A stretch of DNA of 64,000 nucleotides from Liquorilactobacillus oeni DSM 19972 (GCF_001436275.1 NZ_AZEH01000025.1:149414-213413), one strand, 5' to 3'. Shown: positions 41,783-51,557, counted from the first letter of the stretch. The notes: generated by a model from the letters alone, not told the origin. Numbers and translations: made by a program.

Positions 41783-43228
41783 TTAAGCTAAGATACTAAT
41801 AATATTTTTGTGATATTCTTGATCGTCTTGCTGTTTTACTTCTTCAACGCTTTCTTTAGAGGAACCATAACGAATCGCATGCTGTTGCGCAAAATTTCTA
41901 CGCTGATTATGCTCAAACGTGCCCTGCTCCATCGAAGAAGATTGAAAAGAAAGTGCCTCGCTAGGTGCAGCAGGTGTTTCTACTTTATTGACAGTTCCCA
42001 AATCCTGATCATTAAGAATCTTTTCGAAACGTGGCGTCAGTCCTTCCAGCATTTGTTTTGCATGGGCTGTTTCAACTTTGAACTGCAATTGTACCTGCTG
42101 CTCTGAAACTTTAAACATGACCTTGACTTTGCCCAGATTTTCAGGCTGCAGCTGCAAGACAACCTGTCTGCTGTCGTTTGAAGATGAAACTGTTTTGAAA
42201 TTTGCTGTAAGAACTGAAGCTGCTTTAACAAAAGCATTCTTTCTTTCAATCGGACCAGCTGATTCCATTTGTTTTTCAGTTACCAGCTGCAGCTTCCCGC
42301 TTGGAATTTCATGAATCTCAGGCACAATAGCAACATTGCCGGAATTGTCTGCTCCCTGCTCACCAGCAGCGTCGATCATAGTGGTTGAAACAGCAGCTTT
42401 GGTCTCAGATAGCAGGCTCTTTTTCTGTGCCTTCGGTAAAGCCAATTTTGAAACTTGAATCCCATCTTTTACGGTTTCAAGTTGGTCGTCAGCTACCTTG
42501 GGGTCATCTTTTCTAACGCTGAATGCCACTGTTTTTGCTGCTTCCTGTGTCGCTTTCACACTTTCTTTTATAGGCTTTAAAACAGCTGTTTCTGTTTTCA
42601 AAGGAACTGTCTTTTTATTTTCCTTAAGAGCAGTTTCAGTTTTTACATCTTTAACATCCGCTTGTTTTCCTTGTTGAACTCCAACAACAATTTTGGACCC
42701 TTTTATATTTTTTTGTTCTGTTGCTATTTTTTGAAAAATTTCGGGTGATCCGATAGCTCGCAACCCTTTTGTGTGCTCTTCTTCATCCTTTTGTTTGGAA
42801 GCAGCAATACCCGTAGTTTTCTTTGTTGAGTCTATACTTTTATCTTCTTGAACCTTTTGCTTGTCTTGAGATTCAACAGCCGGCCATTGAATTAAGACAG
42901 CTTCTGCAGGGAAAAACTCGGGTGTTGGATTTTTCTTCTTTTTACTGTCAACCTTTATTTTCAAAACAGCCGCTTCTGTCTTCTTTTTATCCTTGACTGC
43001 TGAGCTTTTGGGAGTGTCTTGAGCGGCATCATCTGTCCCAGTATCTTGAGACGTTGAATCTGCAGGATCTTCGGAAATTACAGCTTCTTTTTTCGTATTT
43101 TTTAAAGAATCTCCCTTTTGCTTCAATGAATGTGCGAATTGTGCTTTGTTTTCCTTATGGTTCATGCTGTTTAAATTACTTTTTGTTTTCACAAAACTTG
43201 AAATGCCAGCTTCTTTAATCCTTTCCAT
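41783..43228 (-). CDS. fliK: Flagellar hook-length control protein FliK
   Basis: A 481-residue protein with a long, Lys/Glu/Thr-rich, low-complexity N-terminal ruler region and a compact C-terminal Flg_hook domain (residues about 365-440: VVLQLQPENLGKVKVMFKV, VQLQFKVETAHAKQMLEGL). It measures hook length and triggers the FlhB switch. It lies between fliJ and flgD, its usual place. The first 300 residues cannot be aligned by eye. Confidence 0.9.
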   Translation of the reverse strand: MERIKEAGISSFVKTKSNLNSMNHKENKAQFAHSLKQKGDSLKNTKKEAVISEDPADSTSQDTGTDDAAQDTPKSSAVKDKKKTEAAVLKIKVDSKKKKNPTPEFFPAEAVLIQWPAVESQDKQKVQEDKSIDSTKKTTGIAASKQKDEEEHTKGLRAIGSPEIFQKIATEQKNIKGSKIVVGVQQGKQADVKDVKTETALKENKKTVPLKTETAVLKPIKESVKATQEAAKTVAFSVRKDDPKVADDQLETVKDGIQVSKLALPKAQKKSLLSETKAAVSTTMIDAAGEQGADNSGNVAIVPEIHEIPSGKLQLVTEKQMESAGPIERKNAFVKAASVLTANFKTVSSSNDSRQVVLQLQPENLGKVKVMFKVSEQQVQLQFKVETAHAKQMLEGLTPRFEKILNDQDLGTVNKVETPAAPSEALSFQSSSMEQGTFEHNQRRNFAQQHAIRYGSSKESVEEVKQQDDQEYHKNIISILA

Positions 43229-43244
43229 ACGTTTTCACCTCCTT

Positions 43245-43664
43245 TCAAATAATCTTTTTTCGATTTGCCATCTCATCTAATTGAATCTGTTCCTGCCTTT
43301 TGACCAGCTGCAAATATTCTTCTTCTTGCTTTTCTTCAAGCTTTTCTAGCACTTTTCTTTCACGCTGTGCTTTGACTAATTCATTCATTTTAACTTCGCT
43401 TTTTGTTTTAAGTTCCAACTCAGCATTTTTAAGCAATGTAACTCTTTGATCCAGCCCCAGCAGGTATCTTCTTTGTATCTGCATTCTTCCAATTGTCTGT
43501 TCAGTAACATTCATCAAGCTGCCCTTTTCCTTCAGCAATTTCCGAATATCGCTTTCTTTTCCTTGAACTTCAGAGCGTAAAAGAAGGTATTGCTGCCTAA
43601 TTTTCTGTTCGTTTTGTTTACGATATTCCAGAATGCTTTCTAACGAAAACTTGAAATTTTTCAT
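43245..43664 (-). CDS. fliJ: Flagellar export chaperone FliJ
   Basis: A 139-residue coiled-coil protein that couples the FliI ATPase to FlhA. It starts with the characteristic FKFSLESILEYRKQNEQK, and the remainder is a long helical hairpin rich in Glu, Lys, Leu and Gln. It lies between fliI and fliK. Confidence 0.92.
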   Translation of the reverse strand: MKNFKFSLESILEYRKQNEQKIRQQYLLLRSEVQGKESDIRKLLKEKGSLMNVTEQTIGRMQIQRRYLLGLDQRVTLLKNAELELKTKSEVKMNELVKAQRERKVLEKLEEKQEEEYLQLVKRQEQIQLDEMANRKKII

Positions 43665-43685
43665 CTTTCATCCCCTTCTTCTTGG

Positions 43686-45032
43686 TCAATTTCTTTGAAT
43701 ATTTACCGCTTCATTTTCACTAAAAAGGCTGTGCAATTTTTCTTGGGTCTGTTTTAAGTCCGAATATTCAGCAACTTGCTGCTGTAAAAAGCTAGCAATT
43801 GGATGGTGCAAAGAAACGGCGTAGTCAATAAGTGCGTTCGACCCGGCTTTATATGCTCCAATATCGATCAGATCTTTTGCATCGTTATACACCGACATAT
43901 TTTGCCGCAATTCACTCGCATCATGTGCCTGCTGTTCGCTAACCAATGATTTCATCAATCGGCTCAGGCTGTCTTTGATGGAAATGGCAGGATAGTGATC
44001 TTGACCTGCTATTTTACGTGAAAGGACTATGTGACCGTCAAGAATCCCTCTTACTGCATCCGCAATCGGTTCATTCATATCATCGCCTTCAACCAGCACC
44101 GTATAGAAGGCAGTAATCGAGCCTTTATCAGACATCCCGCTGCGTTCCAGTAATTTAGGCAATGCGGCAAACACCGAAGGAGTATAACCCTTTGTAGTCG
44201 GCGGTTCTCCGGTTGAAAGCCCGATTTCTCTTTGAGCCATCGCAAAGCGCGTTACCGAATCCATCATCAGAACTACTTTTTTACCTTGATCGCGGTAATA
44301 CTCTGCAATCGCGGTGGCAACATGTGCGCCTTTGAGTCTTACCAGAGGAGGCATATCAGAGGTTGCACAAACGACAACTGATTTTTTATAGCCCTCTTCT
44401 CCCAAGTCTTTTTCAATAAATTCACGAACTTCACGTCCACGCTCGCCAATCAGCCCAATCACAATTACATCTGCTTCACAGTACTTGGCAATCATTCCCA
44501 GCAGCGTACTTTTCCCAACTCCGCTGCCCGCAAAAACACCAATACGCTGTCCTTCCCCGACTGTTAGCAGCCCATCAATCGCCCGGACCCCCGTGCTCAT
44601 AATGCGGTTGATTTTTTTACGTTGAAAAGGGTCAGGAGAATCCTGCATGACAGGATAATCGCTTAATTTCTCGCTTTCCAGCTGTCCATCAAGCGGACGC
44701 CCCAGTCCATCGAGTGTGTGCCCTAAAAGGCTATCTCCGACTTTAACTGTCAAGGAACGACCGGTTGCCTTGACAAGAGAACCCGGTCCAATGCCTTCCA
44801 TTTCATCAAGAGGCATTAATAAGACAGTTCTTTTTATGAATCCGACGACTTCAGCTAAGGCAATCCTTGCATCTCGCTTTATTTGGACCTCGCAGATTTC
44901 ACCCATGAACACATCTAGGCCTTCAACTTGAATAGTTAAACCGACAATTTGGCTAACTTTACCGTAAGAAGTAAAAAAATCATGTTTCTTAGCTTTATCA
45001 AGACATTGCTCTAACGGAACTGTAAATTTCAT
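43686..45032 (-). CDS. fliI: Flagellum-specific ATPase FliI
   Basis: A 448-residue ATPase related to F1-beta. The Walker A is FAGSGVGKSTLL, Walker B is VVLMMDSVTRFAMAQREIGL, and GEPPTTKGYTPSVFAALP and RVAIDGLLT-like elements are present. It supplies energy for unfolding and export. The ATG at 45030-45032 follows AAGGAG by five bases; it overlaps the fliH end by four bases. Confidence 0.96.
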   Translation of the reverse strand: MKFTVPLEQCLDKAKKHDFFTSYGKVSQIVGLTIQVEGLDVFMGEICEVQIKRDARIALAEVVGFIKRTVLLMPLDEMEGIGPGSLVKATGRSLTVKVGDSLLGHTLDGLGRPLDGQLESEKLSDYPVMQDSPDPFQRKKINRIMSTGVRAIDGLLTVGEGQRIGVFAGSGVGKSTLLGMIAKYCEADVIVIGLIGERGREVREFIEKDLGEEGYKKSVVVCATSDMPPLVRLKGAHVATAIAEYYRDQGKKVVLMMDSVTRFAMAQREIGLSTGEPPTTKGYTPSVFAALPKLLERSGMSDKGSITAFYTVLVEGDDMNEPIADAVRGILDGHIVLSRKIAGQDHYPAISIKDSLSRLMKSLVSEQQAHDASELRQNMSVYNDAKDLIDIGAYKAGSNALIDYAVSLHHPIASFLQQQVAEYSDLKQTQEKLHSLFSENEAVNIQRN

Positions 45033-45754
45033 AGGCACTCCTTTTTAAACTGCAATAAAAATTTATGCAGCTCTTCTTGCAATGCCAGTGTCTCGAATGA
45101 TTCATTTGACTCTACCGTCACTTCATAAGGTGATAGCCGTTGATCATCCAGTATCAGGTACCTCAAATTCAAAGTTTCTTTTTTCTTTTTTTCCATCCGA
45201 GCTGTAAGTACTTCATGATACTTTTCATGTGCTCGAATTGTAATTACCTGATCAGGTTTCTCTAGTTTGAATAGAATCGGCTCAAGCAGGGAAAGAAGCT
45301 CTGCAGGTTTGTCATCTATTTTATGTTGTAAAATAACTTCAGCCATTTCAATCGCAAATGAAACAACCTCGTTTTGTTTTTCGTTCACATATCGCTTAAC
45401 TTCTGCACCAGCATTTTCAAAGTTCTGTTTAGCTTGCTGTTCAATCACAGCTGCCAGTTGCTCACCTTTTTCTTTACCGTCCTGGTAGCCTTGATCATAG
45501 CCTTCCTTCAAACCGGCCTGCCGCGCCGCCTCTTTGATCTTTGTACCCTCATTTTGAGCATCAGCAATGATTTTTTGCTTAAGTGTTTCAAAACTTTTTT
45601 TATGTACTTTATATGCTTGTCCATCAATTTCCGGCTCATCGACTGAAAGAAGCGAACTATGCGGTAAACTAACTGACTTAGTAACAATCGCCTTTGGTTT
45701 TTTAGCAGAAGTAATCGTTGTTTGTTTTACAAGATTGTTATTGGATAACTTCAT
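45029..45754 (-). CDS. fliH: Flagellar export ATPase regulator FliH
   Basis: A 241-residue protein that holds FliI and tethers it to the C-ring. The middle is a long charged helix with GxxxG-like repeats (EAARQAGLKEGYDQGYQDGKEKGE), the family trademark, followed by a V-ATPase-E-like C-terminal domain (EVILQHKIDDKPAELLSLLEP). The ATG at 45752-45754 is chosen because GAGG lies eight bases upstream; the frame is open 14 codons further, overlapping fliG. As chosen it overlaps fliG by 17 bases. Confidence 0.9.
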   Translation of the reverse strand: MKLSNNNLVKQTTITSAKKPKAIVTKSVSLPHSSLLSVDEPEIDGQAYKVHKKSFETLKQKIIADAQNEGTKIKEAARQAGLKEGYDQGYQDGKEKGEQLAAVIEQQAKQNFENAGAEVKRYVNEKQNEVVSFAIEMAEVILQHKIDDKPAELLSLLEPILFKLEKPDQVITIRAHEKYHEVLTARMEKKKKETLNLRYLILDDQRLSPYEVTVESNESFETLALQEELHKFLLQFKKECL

Positions 45755-46742
45755 CTTGGTCGCCTCTTTCAATGTAGATCTCGCCGCTTTCATCAAGCTT
45801 TCTGATTACACCAACGATGCGTTGCTGTGCCTCTTCAACTGCAGATAAGCGTGTTGGTCCCATAAACTCGAGCTGTTCTTTGAGGTTGTCGACTGCACGT
45901 GCAGACAGATTTTCAAAAATAAAGTCTTTGATTGCATCTGTTGTCCCTTTAAGTGCCAGAACAAGGTCATCATTTTGAACATCACGTAAAACTTTTTGAA
46001 CATCCAGTTTTTCAAGAGTCGTGATGTCTTCGAATGTAAAGAGCCCAGCCTTGACTTCATTTGATAGCTCAGGCTGCCTTTTTTCAAGATCCGATAAAAT
46101 ATTCTTTTCAGTACTGCGGCTTGCAGAATTTAAGATTTTAACCAGAGAATGTACCCCACCGATACTTTCAGATTTATCATCCACAAAGTTAGAGAATTTG
46201 TTCTCGATAACTTTTTCAATTTTTTCGATTACTAAAGGAGATACGCTTGTAATTGTTCCTATCCTTTCAGCAACGTCAACTTGAAAGTCATTTGGAAATT
46301 GCGACAAGATATCTGCTGCTTTTTCCGGCTGGATATAACACATAATCATCGCAACTGTTTGCGGATGTTCATCCACAAGAACATTTGCCAACTGCAATGT
46401 ATCTGCTTTACGTGCAATTTGAAAAGGGCGTTCACGAAACTGAATCTGATTGAGCAGATCAATAATTTCCTTTGCCTTTTGCGGACCCAGAGCCTGACGC
46501 AGCAGATCCCTTGCATAATCGATACCGCCATCCAGAACATACTGTCTGGCTTTAGCTGTGTTAACAAATTCTTCCAGCACGTTATCTCTTTGTTCAGGGT
46601 TTACAAAATCAGTATTAGCAATTTCGTAACTAACCTTTTGAATAAAGTTATCGGGAAGCAGTTTCATGATTTTTGAAGAAGTTTCTGCTCCCAGCGATAT
46701 TAATAGCACTGCTGCCTTTTTAGCTCCGTCAAGTGAATCCAT
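45738..46742 (-). CDS. fliG: Flagellar motor switch protein FliG
   Basis: A 334-residue rotor protein. The EHPQTVA motif is present (VDEHPQTVAMIM near residue 122). The C-terminal torque-generating helix region, with charged residues in LSARAVDNLKEQLEFMGPTRLSAVEEAQQRIV, interacts with MotA. N- and middle domains are of normal length. It lies between fliF and fliH. Confidence 0.97.
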   Translation of the reverse strand: MDSLDGAKKAAVLLISLGAETSSKIMKLLPDNFIQKVSYEIANTDFVNPEQRDNVLEEFVNTAKARQYVLDGGIDYARDLLRQALGPQKAKEIIDLLNQIQFRERPFQIARKADTLQLANVLVDEHPQTVAMIMCYIQPEKAADILSQFPNDFQVDVAERIGTITSVSPLVIEKIEKVIENKFSNFVDDKSESIGGVHSLVKILNSASRSTEKNILSDLEKRQPELSNEVKAGLFTFEDITTLEKLDVQKVLRDVQNDDLVLALKGTTDAIKDFIFENLSARAVDNLKEQLEFMGPTRLSAVEEAQQRIVGVIRKLDESGEIYIERGDQDEVIQ

Positions 46743-46758
46743 TTGCTTTCCTCCCTCA

Positions 46759-48354
46759 CTACTTTTCTTTCATCCACGTCTTCAGCAAATCAGCAACCAT
46801 TTCAGGATGTTCTTTGGCAAAGTCTTTCGCCTTTTCACTTGCTTCATCCTTTTTCTTAGGTGCCCCATTCCCCTTTGACTCGGATTTTTTAGGCTCTGTC
46901 CTTGCAGCTGCTGCTTCTTGATCTTCATTTGCTTGTTGTACCGGTCTTGGTGTTAAAGGTTGTTGAGTCTTTTTTGGTCTTGGTACAGTACTTTGTGTAA
47001 CGTCCATCTCGTAATCCTCATCTTCATCTCGACGACGCAGTTTCAAAATAGTAAAGACGATTACACTGATGAGGGCAATTGCCCCGACTGCGGAAACTAC
47101 ATATAGCCAAAGATTGCTTTTCTTTTCTTTTTTCTTCGTTGTCGAACTTTTGCTGGTAGGGTTTTTAGCAAAGTCTATCCCTTGAATGGTCAAGCTGTCT
47201 CCTCTGCCTTGATCAAACCCTATGGCCGTCTGTACAAGATTGCGGATCTGATCTTGATTGTCTTGCGATAGGTCTCCATTAATAAGTACCGAACTGGTCA
47301 TCCTTTTAATCGAGCCTGGTGCACTGATTATTTTGGTAGTTTCAGTATCAAGTTCATTGTTGACCGTTCGGCTTGTGGAACCGGTGTTTGTGCTGCTGCT
47401 TGCTGCTGTAGTATTCGAAGCGTTGTTATCTGTTTCTCCTGTTTGAGTTCCTTCATTACCGGTCGTTTGCTCATTTTCACTTCGGATTTTCGGGTTATTA
47501 TAAGTTGTCATCTTGCGTTCAATTGAATCAAAATTAAGATCAAGATTAATTGAGACCTGAATTTTACTAGAACCATAAATCGGCTGTAATAATTTTTTCA
47601 CCTTATCAGTCAGCATCTTTTCGTATGCTTTTTGGATTCCCATATACTTAGTACTGTTCCCATCCACTTGGCTATCTTCATTTCCTGAACCCGAAAGAAC
47701 ATTGCCTTGGCTGTCAACAACCTTTACATCCTGTTGACTGAGATTTTCGACTGAACCGGCTGCCAAAGCTGTAATGCCTTGAACAGCCTGTGTAGAAATT
47801 CCCGTTCCTTTTAGCGTTAAAACAATTGAGGCCTTTGCTTTTTTACTGCTGTCGCTGTCATCGAATACGCTTTGTTTGGGCATAACCAGCATGACTTTTG
47901 CTTTTTGCACCTCATTGAGTGATTCGATAGCCCGTTCCAGTTCTCCCGTTACCGCACGCTGGTACATCACTTTTCGATCCTCATCCGTGGTCATCACGCT
48001 TGTATTATCGAACAGTTCAAAACCTGTAGAACTGCTTGGTAATTTATTGTCTACAGCCATGTCGATTCTGGTCTGATCCACTTTATCTTTTGCGACCATC
48101 ACTGTTTTGCCGTTATCAGTCAGCTTATAGGGAACTTTTTCGTTTTCAAGTTCTTGTGTGACACTGCCTGCATCAGCATCGCTAAGGTCCGTGAATAAAA
48201 CACCGTATTGGACTCTGGTATTCATGTAAATTACGATTCCTATGACCGCTATCAAACTAATAAAAGCCAGCAGCCACGAAATTCTGCTGAGCCTGCTTTG
48301 TGCTTGCCACCTGTCCTTGATGCTTGCTAAATTATCCTTCATTTTTTCTAACAC
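46759..48354 (-). CDS. fliF: Flagellar MS-ring protein FliF
   Basis: A 531-residue MS-ring protein. The first membrane helix (about 24-44) is followed by the secretin-like ring domains, with MVMPKQSVFDDSDSSKKAKASIVL and GITALAAGSVENLSQQDVKVVDSQGNVLS. A Thr/Ser/Asn-rich linker and a second membrane helix (about 430-455) come next, and the cytoplasmic end HPEMVADLLKTWMKE binds FliG. The listed start is a GTG at 48352-48354; an ATG four codons later is an alternative and neither has a strong ribosome binding site. Confidence 0.96.
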   Translation of the reverse strand: MLEKMKDNLASIKDRWQAQSRLSRISWLLAFISLIAVIGIVIYMNTRVQYGVLFTDLSDADAGSVTQELENEKVPYKLTDNGKTVMVAKDKVDQTRIDMAVDNKLPSSSTGFELFDNTSVMTTDEDRKVMYQRAVTGELERAIESLNEVQKAKVMLVMPKQSVFDDSDSSKKAKASIVLTLKGTGISTQAVQGITALAAGSVENLSQQDVKVVDSQGNVLSGSGNEDSQVDGNSTKYMGIQKAYEKMLTDKVKKLLQPIYGSSKIQVSINLDLNFDSIERKMTTYNNPKIRSENEQTTGNEGTQTGETDNNASNTTAASSSTNTGSTSRTVNNELDTETTKIISAPGSIKRMTSSVLINGDLSQDNQDQIRNLVQTAIGFDQGRGDSLTIQGIDFAKNPTSKSSTTKKKEKKSNLWLYVVSAVGAIALISVIVFTILKLRRRDEDEDYEMDVTQSTVPRPKKTQQPLTPRPVQQANEDQEAAAARTEPKKSESKGNGAPKKKDEASEKAKDFAKEHPEMVADLLKTWMKEK

Positions 48355-48383
48355 TTACATATTTCCCCCAACCAAGCGCTCAT

Positions 48384-48695
48384 CTAAAACTGCATATTTT
48401 TAACATCGTTATAAGCATCAAGACACTTATTACGAACTTGCACTGCAGTTTGCAAAGAAAGCTGTGCCTCAGTCATTTTAACCATAACGTCGCCTAAATT
48501 GTTTTCCTTGCCGTTAACCATATCCTCAGTGCTTTGATTCATTACATTGATGTTTTGATTCAATCCTGAAATTGCATCATTTACATAAGAGCTGAAAGAT
48601 TTTTGGGAGCTGCTCGTTGTATCTTGCAAACCTGTTGCTTTTTGAAGTGCACTTTGATAATTATTTATTCCGGAAATATCAGTTAATCCGTCCAT
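48384..48695 (-). CDS. fliE: Flagellar rod adapter FliE
   Basis: A 103-residue protein with the FliE C-terminal signature: VMVKMTEAQLSLQTAVQVRNKCLDAYNDVKNMQF (normally ending in YQEIMNMPV). It links the MS-ring to the rod. It lies between flgC and fliF as in Bacillus. Confidence 0.92.
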   Translation of the reverse strand: MDGLTDISGINNYQSALQKATGLQDTTSSSQKSFSSYVNDAISGLNQNINVMNQSTEDMVNGKENNLGDVMVKMTEAQLSLQTAVQVRNKCLDAYNDVKNMQF

Positions 48696-48709
48696 AACGC
48701 CGTCTCCTA

Positions 48710-49147
48710 TCAGTTTTTAGAAATTTCTAAAGCATTTTTCAAAATCGTTTTATTCATTTCTGCAGCAGAGGAATTTGCCTCATAAGTCCGCATCGCTTGA
48801 ATCATATCAACCATTTCATCTGCCATATTAACGTTTGAGGTCCTTACATATCCATTCTGATCAGCGTCAGGATTGGTAGGATCATAACTGGTTTTTTCGG
48901 TATTATCTGTTTGAATTCCGGTCACTTTTACACCATAACTTGTTTGCCCGCCCAGACTTAATTTTCCTGAACCAGCCTGCGTGTTCTTCAAACTTTCGCT
49001 AAACTGAACCGTTTTACGCTTGTACGGTCCTCCTTCTGGTGTTCTTGTAGTATTAACATTCGCGATATTTGTTGAAATAGTGTCCAATTTCAGCCTCTCT
49101 AAAGCCAAACCGCTCGCGTTAATCTCAAGTCCATTAAAAATTCCCAT
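48710..49147 (-). CDS. flgC: Flagellar proximal rod protein FlgC
   Basis: A 145-residue rod protein with LALERLKLDTISTNIANVNTTRTPEGGPYKRK at the N-terminus and VRTSNVNMADEMVDMIQAMRTYEANSSAAEMNKTIL at the C-terminus, both specific to FlgC. It is the second gene of the early operon. Confidence 0.96.
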   Translation of the reverse strand: MGIFNGLEINASGLALERLKLDTISTNIANVNTTRTPEGGPYKRKTVQFSESLKNTQAGSGKLSLGGQTSYGVKVTGIQTDNTEKTSYDPTNPDADQNGYVRTSNVNMADEMVDMIQAMRTYEANSSAAEMNKTILKNALEISKN

Positions 49148-49164
49148 CCTGCCACCTTACCCTT

Positions 49165-49521
49165 CTAGTGCTCAAGTACATAATTCAGCATCTGATACCG
49201 ACCATTCAGCTGTGAAACAAGCGCGTTATAGTAAAGCCCGTTCGTTGACTGGTTAACCATCTCTACATCAAGATCCACATTATTTCCATTCTGCTTTACG
49301 GCTGTCGTATCATTCGTTACTACTGCCGAACCGGCAGCAGCCGTATTCATATGCGTTTTATGAGTTGTAGTCATTCCCAATGCTGTATTCAGCTGATCAG
49401 AAAACGCAATTCTTTTAGCCTTATAGTTAGCAGTATTAACATTCGCAATATTGCTTGAAATAAGTTCTGAACGTTGTGCAGAAACATCTAAAGCTTGTTT
49501 TAGCATGTTATAAGTTTCCAT
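49165..49521 (-). CDS. flgB: Flagellar proximal rod protein FlgB
   Basis: A 118-residue rod protein. The N-terminus contains LKQALDVSAQRSELISSNIANVNTANYKAKRI and the C-terminus has VDLDVEMVNQSTNGLYYNALVSQLNGRYQML. It is the first gene of the 24-gene early flagellar operon. The ATG at 49519-49521 is chosen because AGGAG lies seven bases upstream. Confidence 0.96.
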   Translation of the reverse strand: METYNMLKQALDVSAQRSELISSNIANVNTANYKAKRIAFSDQLNTALGMTTTHKTHMNTAAAGSAVVTNDTTAVKQNGNNVDLDVEMVNQSTNGLYYNALVSQLNGRYQMLNYVLEH

Positions 49522-49619
49522 AGAGCATCTCCTAAACATAAAAAAATAAATATATATAATACGGGTATTTAATTTTTTGTAAAGAACTTAAGCTTATTTA
49601 AATATATCCTGATATACGG

Positions 49620-49648
49620 ATTATACTTGAAATAAATTTCATTTTCAA
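49620..49648 (-). promoter_or_regulatory. Sigma-A promoter of the early flagellar operon
   Basis: TTGAAA (49643-49648), 17 bp, TATAAT (49620-49625) on the minus strand. It is about 95 bases upstream of flgB, with an AT-rich untranslated region. No other promoter of this quality lies before the next gene, so it is the likely master promoter of the motility operon. The rest of the 49522-49990 gap is AT-rich. Confidence 0.8.
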
Positions 49649-49914
49649 CGCTATAAGTGCTATTATGGCGGGAGTTATGAAAAAATACATAAATTTTACA
49701 TTCCATAATTAAGGAGCTATTATTTCCAGAAAAACATCATCTGGTTTATTATATTAGTTATTTCAAAATAAAAAATGATTTTTATACTAATACTAGTATA
49801 AATGTTTTATTATATTACTCATAAAAACTATTTATCATATTCAATATTCAGTTAAACTTTTATTTCATCCTCTTTTGTCGACAAAAATGTTTTTGGGAGT
49901 TTGCTATCCTTACT

Positions 49915-49941
49915 TAATTAACCCAGAATAATTACCGATAT
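49915..49941 (+). promoter_or_regulatory. Sigma-28 promoter of motA-motB
   Basis: TAAT (49915-49918), 15 bp, ACCGATAT (49934-49941), a close match to the sigma-28 consensus, 50 bases upstream of motA. Confidence 0.75.
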
Positions 49942-49945
49942 AAAA

Positions 49946-49973
49946 ATTAGCAGCCTTTAAGGAGCTGCCTAAT
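49946..49973 (+). other. Stem-loop at the 5' end of the motA transcript
   Basis: ATTAGCAGC pairs with GCTGCCTAAT (one bulged C) around a nine-base loop containing AAGGA. It would lie at the very 5' end of the message from the sigma-28 promoter, ahead of the true ribosome binding site at 49977-49985. It may stabilise the message. Confidence 0.4.
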
Positions 49974-49990
49974 CCTTAGGAGGAATAAAA

Positions 49991-50770
49991 ATGGATCTTA
50001 TCTTATTTTTAGGTATTTTGCTGGGAATCATTTCCATCACTGTCGGAATGGTTCTTAAGGGTGCTAGTATAGCTGTCTTAGTCAATCCCGAAGCAATGCT
50101 TGTTATTTTTGTAGGAATTATCGCGGCTGTGATTAATAGTTATCCGGTAAAAGAGCTGAAACGAATTCCCAAAATTTTACGGGTCTTGATCAAAAATGAA
50201 AGTTATGACTACGAAGAAGCCATCAAAAAAATTGTTGAAATGTCTAATATTGCCAGACGAGATGGTCTATTAGCACTTGAAAATCACGTACATGACCTAG
50301 ACAATCCTTTTTTGCGTGAAGGCCTAGAAATGGTTATCGACGGAATTGATGCTGAACAGATCCGTGAAATCATGGAAAATGAAATCGATAGTCTTGAACA
50401 GCGCCATCGTAACGGAGCAGGAATTTTTAAAACAGCAGGAACTACATCCCCTACATTAGGTGTATTAGGCGCAGTGATCGGTCTGATAGGTGCTTTAGGC
50501 AACTTAAATAACATTACAGCCCTTGGAAAATCAATTTCTTCCGCATTTGTAGCTACTTTGTTTGGAATTTTCTTTGGTTATGTACTGTTGATCCCTTTCA
50601 GCTCCCGTTTACTTTCAAAATCTGAACAAGAAGTTCAGCTGTTTACTTTGATATTAGAGGGAGTACTTGCAATCCAAGCCGGCAATCCTTCCAATACAAT
50701 TGAAAAAAAACTGTACAGTCTCATTGACCAAAAACCAGGTGATAAAGAAGATAACCAAGAGGAGGATTAA
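49991..50770 (+). CDS. motA: Flagellar stator protein MotA
   Basis: A 259-residue stator subunit with four membrane helices. The cytoplasmic loop has RRDGLLALE, carrying the charged residues that face FliG. The conserved prolines are in TTSPTLGVLGAVIGLIGAL and VLLIPFSSRL. With MotB it forms the ion channel that drives rotation. TAGGAGGAAT lies before the ATG. It diverges from flgB and is transcribed separately with motB. Confidence 0.96.
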   Translation: MDLILFLGILLGIISITVGMVLKGASIAVLVNPEAMLVIFVGIIAAVINSYPVKELKRIPKILRVLIKNESYDYEEAIKKIVEMSNIARRDGLLALENHVHDLDNPFLREGLEMVIDGIDAEQIREIMENEIDSLEQRHRNGAGIFKTAGTTSPTLGVLGAVIGLIGALGNLNNITALGKSISSAFVATLFGIFFGYVLLIPFSSRLLSKSEQEVQLFTLILEGVLAIQAGNPSNTIEKKLYSLIDQKPGDKEDNQEED

Positions 50771-50771
50771 T

Positions 50772-51557
50772 ATGCGCAAAAGAAAACGAACCGAAGACCA
50801 CACAGATGAAGGCTGGCTGCTTCCTTATTCCGATATGCTGACCTTACTGCTTGCACTCTTCATCGTTTTATTTGCTATGACCAAGGTCGATGGAAAAAAA
50901 TTTCAAGAATTCAAATCCGAATTTGGTACTATTTTATCCACCCATTCAACCGGAGACGGCAAGGCAATCCTTTCAACACAGCAAGAACAAAGTTCCAATA
51001 AGAGTGCAGTTATTAAGCCTAAAGCTTTATCGGCTGCACAGCAAAGTGAAAAAGAAGAACAAACACAGCAAAAAATTGAAAATACTCATCTGCAGCAAAT
51101 CAAATCCCAGCTGCAGGATAATCTAAAAGCAGCCGGGCTGACTAGCAATGTTAAGGTTGCTTTGCAAGGCGATGGTCTTCACATCACCATGGACAGCAGT
51201 ATACTATTCGACTCAGGGAGCGCCGAACTGGACAATGATATAAAAAATAATCTCAATTCCCTATCGAATCCATTGCGGATGGTTAGCGGAAATCCTATTA
51301 TTATTACTGGTTATACAGATAATGTACCTATACGAAAAAGTGCTGTTTATAAATCAAATTGGGAGCTCAGCTCTGCACGCGCAATTTCTGTTATGAATTA
51401 TTTCGTTGCCAATAACGTCTTCAATCAGCAAGATGTCTCAATACAAGCATTTGCTGAAAACCACCCTAAAGAATCTAATGCAACTGCTGCAGGACGTGCA
51501 AAAAACCGTCGTGTTGAAATTTTAATTCAGCGTATTTATAGTACAAAACAAAATTAA
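50772..51557 (+). CDS. motB: Flagellar stator protein MotB
   Basis: A 261-residue stator subunit. The single membrane helix carries the ion-binding Asp21 in WLLPYSDMLTLLLALFIVLFAM, a pattern like the proton-type MotB of Bacillus rather than the sodium-type MotS/PomB. The C-terminal OmpA-like peptidoglycan-binding domain shows GYTDNVPI and NWELSSARA. The ATG at 50772 is chosen because GGAGG ends about five bases upstream and motA ends one base before it; an open frame runs upstream within motA. Confidence 0.95.
   Translation: MRKRKRTEDHTDEGWLLPYSDMLTLLLALFIVLFAMTKVDGKKFQEFKSEFGTILSTHSTGDGKAILSTQQEQSSNKSAVIKPKALSAAQQSEKEEQTQQKIENTHLQQIKSQLQDNLKAAGLTSNVKVALQGDGLHITMDSSILFDSGSAELDNDIKNNLNSLSNPLRMVSGNPIIITGYTDNVPIRKSAVYKSNWELSSARAISVMNYFVANNVFNQQDVSIQAFAENHPKESNATAAGRAKNRRVEILIQRIYSTKQN

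Noticed and set aside
49946..49973. A riboswitch in the motA leader
   Set aside because: The structure is a single simple stem-loop in a leader of about 45 bases, too small for an aptamer and without a switching partner.
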